In this document: positions 5,562 to 7,154 of the stretch, piece after piece | Numbering within the stretch: position 1 is the stretch's first letter | Layout: the number at the start of each line of letters is the position of its first letter | From: Tissierellia bacterium | Lineage (GTDB): Bacteria; Bacillota; Clostridia; Tissierellales; Dethiosulfatibacteraceae | NCBI GenBank assembly: GCA_007116605.1 | Contig: SKID01000091.1 | Location: forward strand, 1 to 7,154 | DNA length: 7,154 nt | Reading direction: 5' to 3' | Notes under the pieces: generated by a model | The model's database searches: none | Told to the model about the DNA's origin: nothing | Seen by the model: the letters and a program-made list of their open reading frames with translations, nothing else | Translations under genes and position numbers: made by a program

Positions 5562-6347
5562 ATGCTAAAAAGGTTAGAACCAATCAAAACAATAGCACTA
5601 GAAGCAGGAAGCCTAATCATGGCATATTATCGACAATCTCAAGAAGTCAGTTACAAAGTAGACAAGACCCCTGTCACCAAAGCCGACCAAGTAGCCAATG
5701 ATTATATCGTCAAAAAACTCAGACACCAATACCCAGACATGGCTATATTAGCAGAAGAATCAAAAGATGACTTATCAAGATTGAAAAACCCCTACTGTTG
5801 GTTAGTAGATCCCTTAGATGGGACTAAAGAATTTCTTAGGCAGAATGGTGAGTTTACAGTCAATATTGCATTAACCTACAAAGGGCGAGCTATTATGGGT
5901 GTGGTTTATTCACCTGTTTTAGATGAAATGTATGAAGGATTAAGTGGACATGGGGCTTATCTCACAATAAATGCATCAAAATCAAAAAAAACCAAACGCA
6001 TGAGAGTCTCCCAGAGACAACATCAATTGATTATGCTAAAAAGCCGGTCTCATAACACGGTGTTTGTGGATAAAATAGTTCAAATGCACCAAGGGAAAAT
6101 CAAAGACGTGATACCCATGGGGTCGTCATTAAAAGGATGTTGGATCGCCAAGGGCCAAGGGGATGTCTATTATCGTAGCGGACCAACGATGGAGTGGGAT
6201 ACAGCAGCAATGCAAGTGATTGTAGAAGAAGCAGGGGGAGTGATTAGACAATTAGATCATAGTCTTTTGACTTACAATCGCGAAGACACTTGTAATCGAA
6301 AAGGCTTTTATATACTCAACAGGTTAGACAATAAATTGATGCCTTAA
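5562..6347 (+). CDS. cysQ: 3'(2'),5'-bisphosphate nucleotidase, CysQ family
   Basis: This magnesium-dependent phosphatase of the inositol monophosphatase superfamily removes the 3'-phosphate of pAp, the by-product of sulfate assimilation and of 4'-phosphopantetheinyl transfer, giving AMP. From the chosen start it has 261 residues, near the usual 246-270. Motifs are PVTKAD (37-42), LAEES with Glu65/Glu66, DPLDGT (83-88), GSSLK (187-191) and WDTAA (212-216) with Asp213. Together these are the metal-binding set, and the GSSLK and PTMEWDTAA wording is typical of CysQ rather than inositol phosphatase. The longest frame begins at 5508 inside the repeat cluster and lacks a ribosome binding site there. 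GGGAGG (5552-5557) sits 4 bases before the ATG at 5562, where family similarity also begins. I see no sulfate genes here, so pAp from carrier-protein activation is the likelier substrate source. Confidence 0.88.
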   Translation: MLKRLEPIKTIALEAGSLIMAYYRQSQEVSYKVDKTPVTKADQVANDYIVKKLRHQYPDMAILAEESKDDLSRLKNPYCWLVDPLDGTKEFLRQNGEFTVNIALTYKGRAIMGVVYSPVLDEMYEGLSGHGAYLTINASKSKKTKRMRVSQRQHQLIMLKSRSHNTVFVDKIVQMHQGKIKDVIPMGSSLKGCWIAKGQGDVYYRSGPTMEWDTAAMQVIVEEAGGVIRQLDHSLLTYNREDTCNRKGFYILNRLDNKLMP

Positions 6348-6368
6348 AGGGTATCTGGTGGATGGGCA

Positions 6369-7154
6369 ATGAAATACTATATTTACACTTTGGGCAAATT
6401 CGTGATTCAAACTGAAAACGAATCTTTTATGGTTGAACTGGGACGTTCCTACAGACTAAACAAACTGTTCCAGTATTTTGTCACGTTTAGAAACAGATCC
6501 ATCCTGCCAGAAACCATTATTGACCATTTGATGATGGATGCAGATACAGATGACCCTAAAAATGTCTTAAGAACACAAATTTTTCGTCTCAGAAAACATA
6601 TCAATAAAATGTTTCGACTAGAAAATGAAGAGGATGTGCCTCTAAGAATCATTTTTAAGGAAGGCAATTATTGTTTCCAAATTGATGATACGGTTCAAGT
6701 GGATGTAGATATATTCGAAAAACTAGTCTTGGAAGCCGATAGCTTCAGTCCTGATAAGTCAGATGCTATTCTATCAAAATGCAAAGAGGCCATTTCCATT
6801 TACAAGGGTATTTTTATGTCAGAAAATGCCTATGAAACGTGGCTTGTTCCTATAAGAAATCACTATGCTAGACTCTATTTAAAAATATTAGGAAAAGCAT
6901 TTGAGATCTTAAGGATAAAAGGAGAAATGGAAGAAATTATTCGTATTTGCGAGCATGCCATTGCCATCGATCCTTATGAAGAAAGCACTCATCAAGTGAT
7001 GATTTCTGCACAAATCCACTTAGGGCTAACGAAGATGGCTATGAATCACTATAAGTATGTGGAAGAATTGTTTTTAAAAGAAATGGGTGTGCCGCTATCA
7101 ATAACAACCAAAAACCTTTACCGTCATGTTTTGAAATCTCATGGTGATCAAAGA
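6369..7154 (+). CDS. Winged-helix plus BTAD transcriptional regulator, 3' end outside window
   Basis: The frame is open for 262 codons and runs off the end of the window. Residues 1-105 look like an OmpR/SARP-type winged helix: LGKFVI strand start, helix LNKLFQYFVTFR, ILPETIIDHLM, recognition helix about 63-78 (DPKNVLRTQIFRLRKHI), and wing IIFKEGNYCF (94-103). From VDVDIFEKLV (111) onward the helical repeats (KCKEAISIYKG, HYARLYLKILGKAFEI, CEHAIAIDPYEESTHQVMI, AMNHYKYVEELFLKEMGV) fit the bacterial transcriptional activator domain, a TPR-like module. Such proteins often carry further C-terminal sensory or tetratricopeptide domains, which cannot be seen here. A GGTGG at 6357-6361, 7 bases from the ATG, is a modest ribosome binding site. 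The gap to cysQ is 21 bases, so co-transcription is likely. Its target genes are unknown. Confidence 0.85.
   Translation, partial: MKYYIYTLGKFVIQTENESFMVELGRSYRLNKLFQYFVTFRNRSILPETIIDHLMMDADTDDPKNVLRTQIFRLRKHINKMFRLENEEDVPLRIIFKEGNYCFQIDDTVQVDVDIFEKLVLEADSFSPDKSDAILSKCKEAISIYKGIFMSENAYETWLVPIRNHYARLYLKILGKAFEILRIKGEMEEIIRICEHAIAIDPYEESTHQVMISAQIHLGLTKMAMNHYKYVEELFLKEMGVPLSITTKNLYRHVLKSHGDQR

Noticed and set aside
6449..6667. Antisense 72-codon frame within the BTAD regulator gene
   Set aside because: It is a shadow of the clearly coding plus-strand frame that runs from 6369 to the window end.

Overview
The window reads as part of the chromosome of a low-GC Gram-positive bacterium, most likely an anaerobic Clostridia-type Firmicute. 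The evidence is AT-rich DNA, strong AGGAGG-like ribosome binding sites, a YfmM-type ABC-F ATPase, the short Firmicute form of mannose-6-phosphate isomerase and a lipoprotein lipobox. I cannot name the genus.

Layout. Positions 1-780 hold no gene but are dense in hairpin-forming repeats. Next comes a minus-strand gene for a small haem-binding cytochrome b5-type lipoprotein (783-1163). It is divergent from a plus-strand ABC-F gene (1413-2969), and a Fur-box-like palindrome overlaps the lipoprotein promoter. A multi-pass membrane protein of unknown function (2997-3962, minus) is convergent with the ABC-F gene and carries a clear internal duplication. A repeat-bearing gap (3963-4305) leads to manA (4306-5247). 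A second hairpin-repeat cluster fills 5288-5521. It is followed by a CysQ-like bisphosphate nucleotidase (5562-6347) and, 21 bases later, a winged-helix plus BTAD transcriptional regulator (6369 onward) that runs off the window.

The most unusual content is between the genes. (1) A structured repeat of about 110-135 bases has three complete copies (2-111 inverted, 629-740, 5356-5490) plus partial copies. It has an outer stem, a nearly invariant core GAGTCGCGCATTATGTG, and an inner hairpin whose loop is conserved while its stem changes by compensating pairs. (2) A second element of about 115-122 bases occurs at 285-398 and 3998-4119. Its hairpin and flanks suggest a relic of an IS200/IS605-type end, though this is unproven. 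One copy interrupts a unit of the first repeat family.

The genes do not form one pathway. manA (sugar phosphate isomerisation), cysQ (pAp recycling) and the ABC-F factor (translation) are housekeeping. The b5 lipoprotein may be iron-regulated. The cysQ-BTAD pair is probably co-transcribed. The two repeat clusters bracket about 4.6 kb (cytochrome b5 to manA) as direct repeats, which could support recombination of that block.
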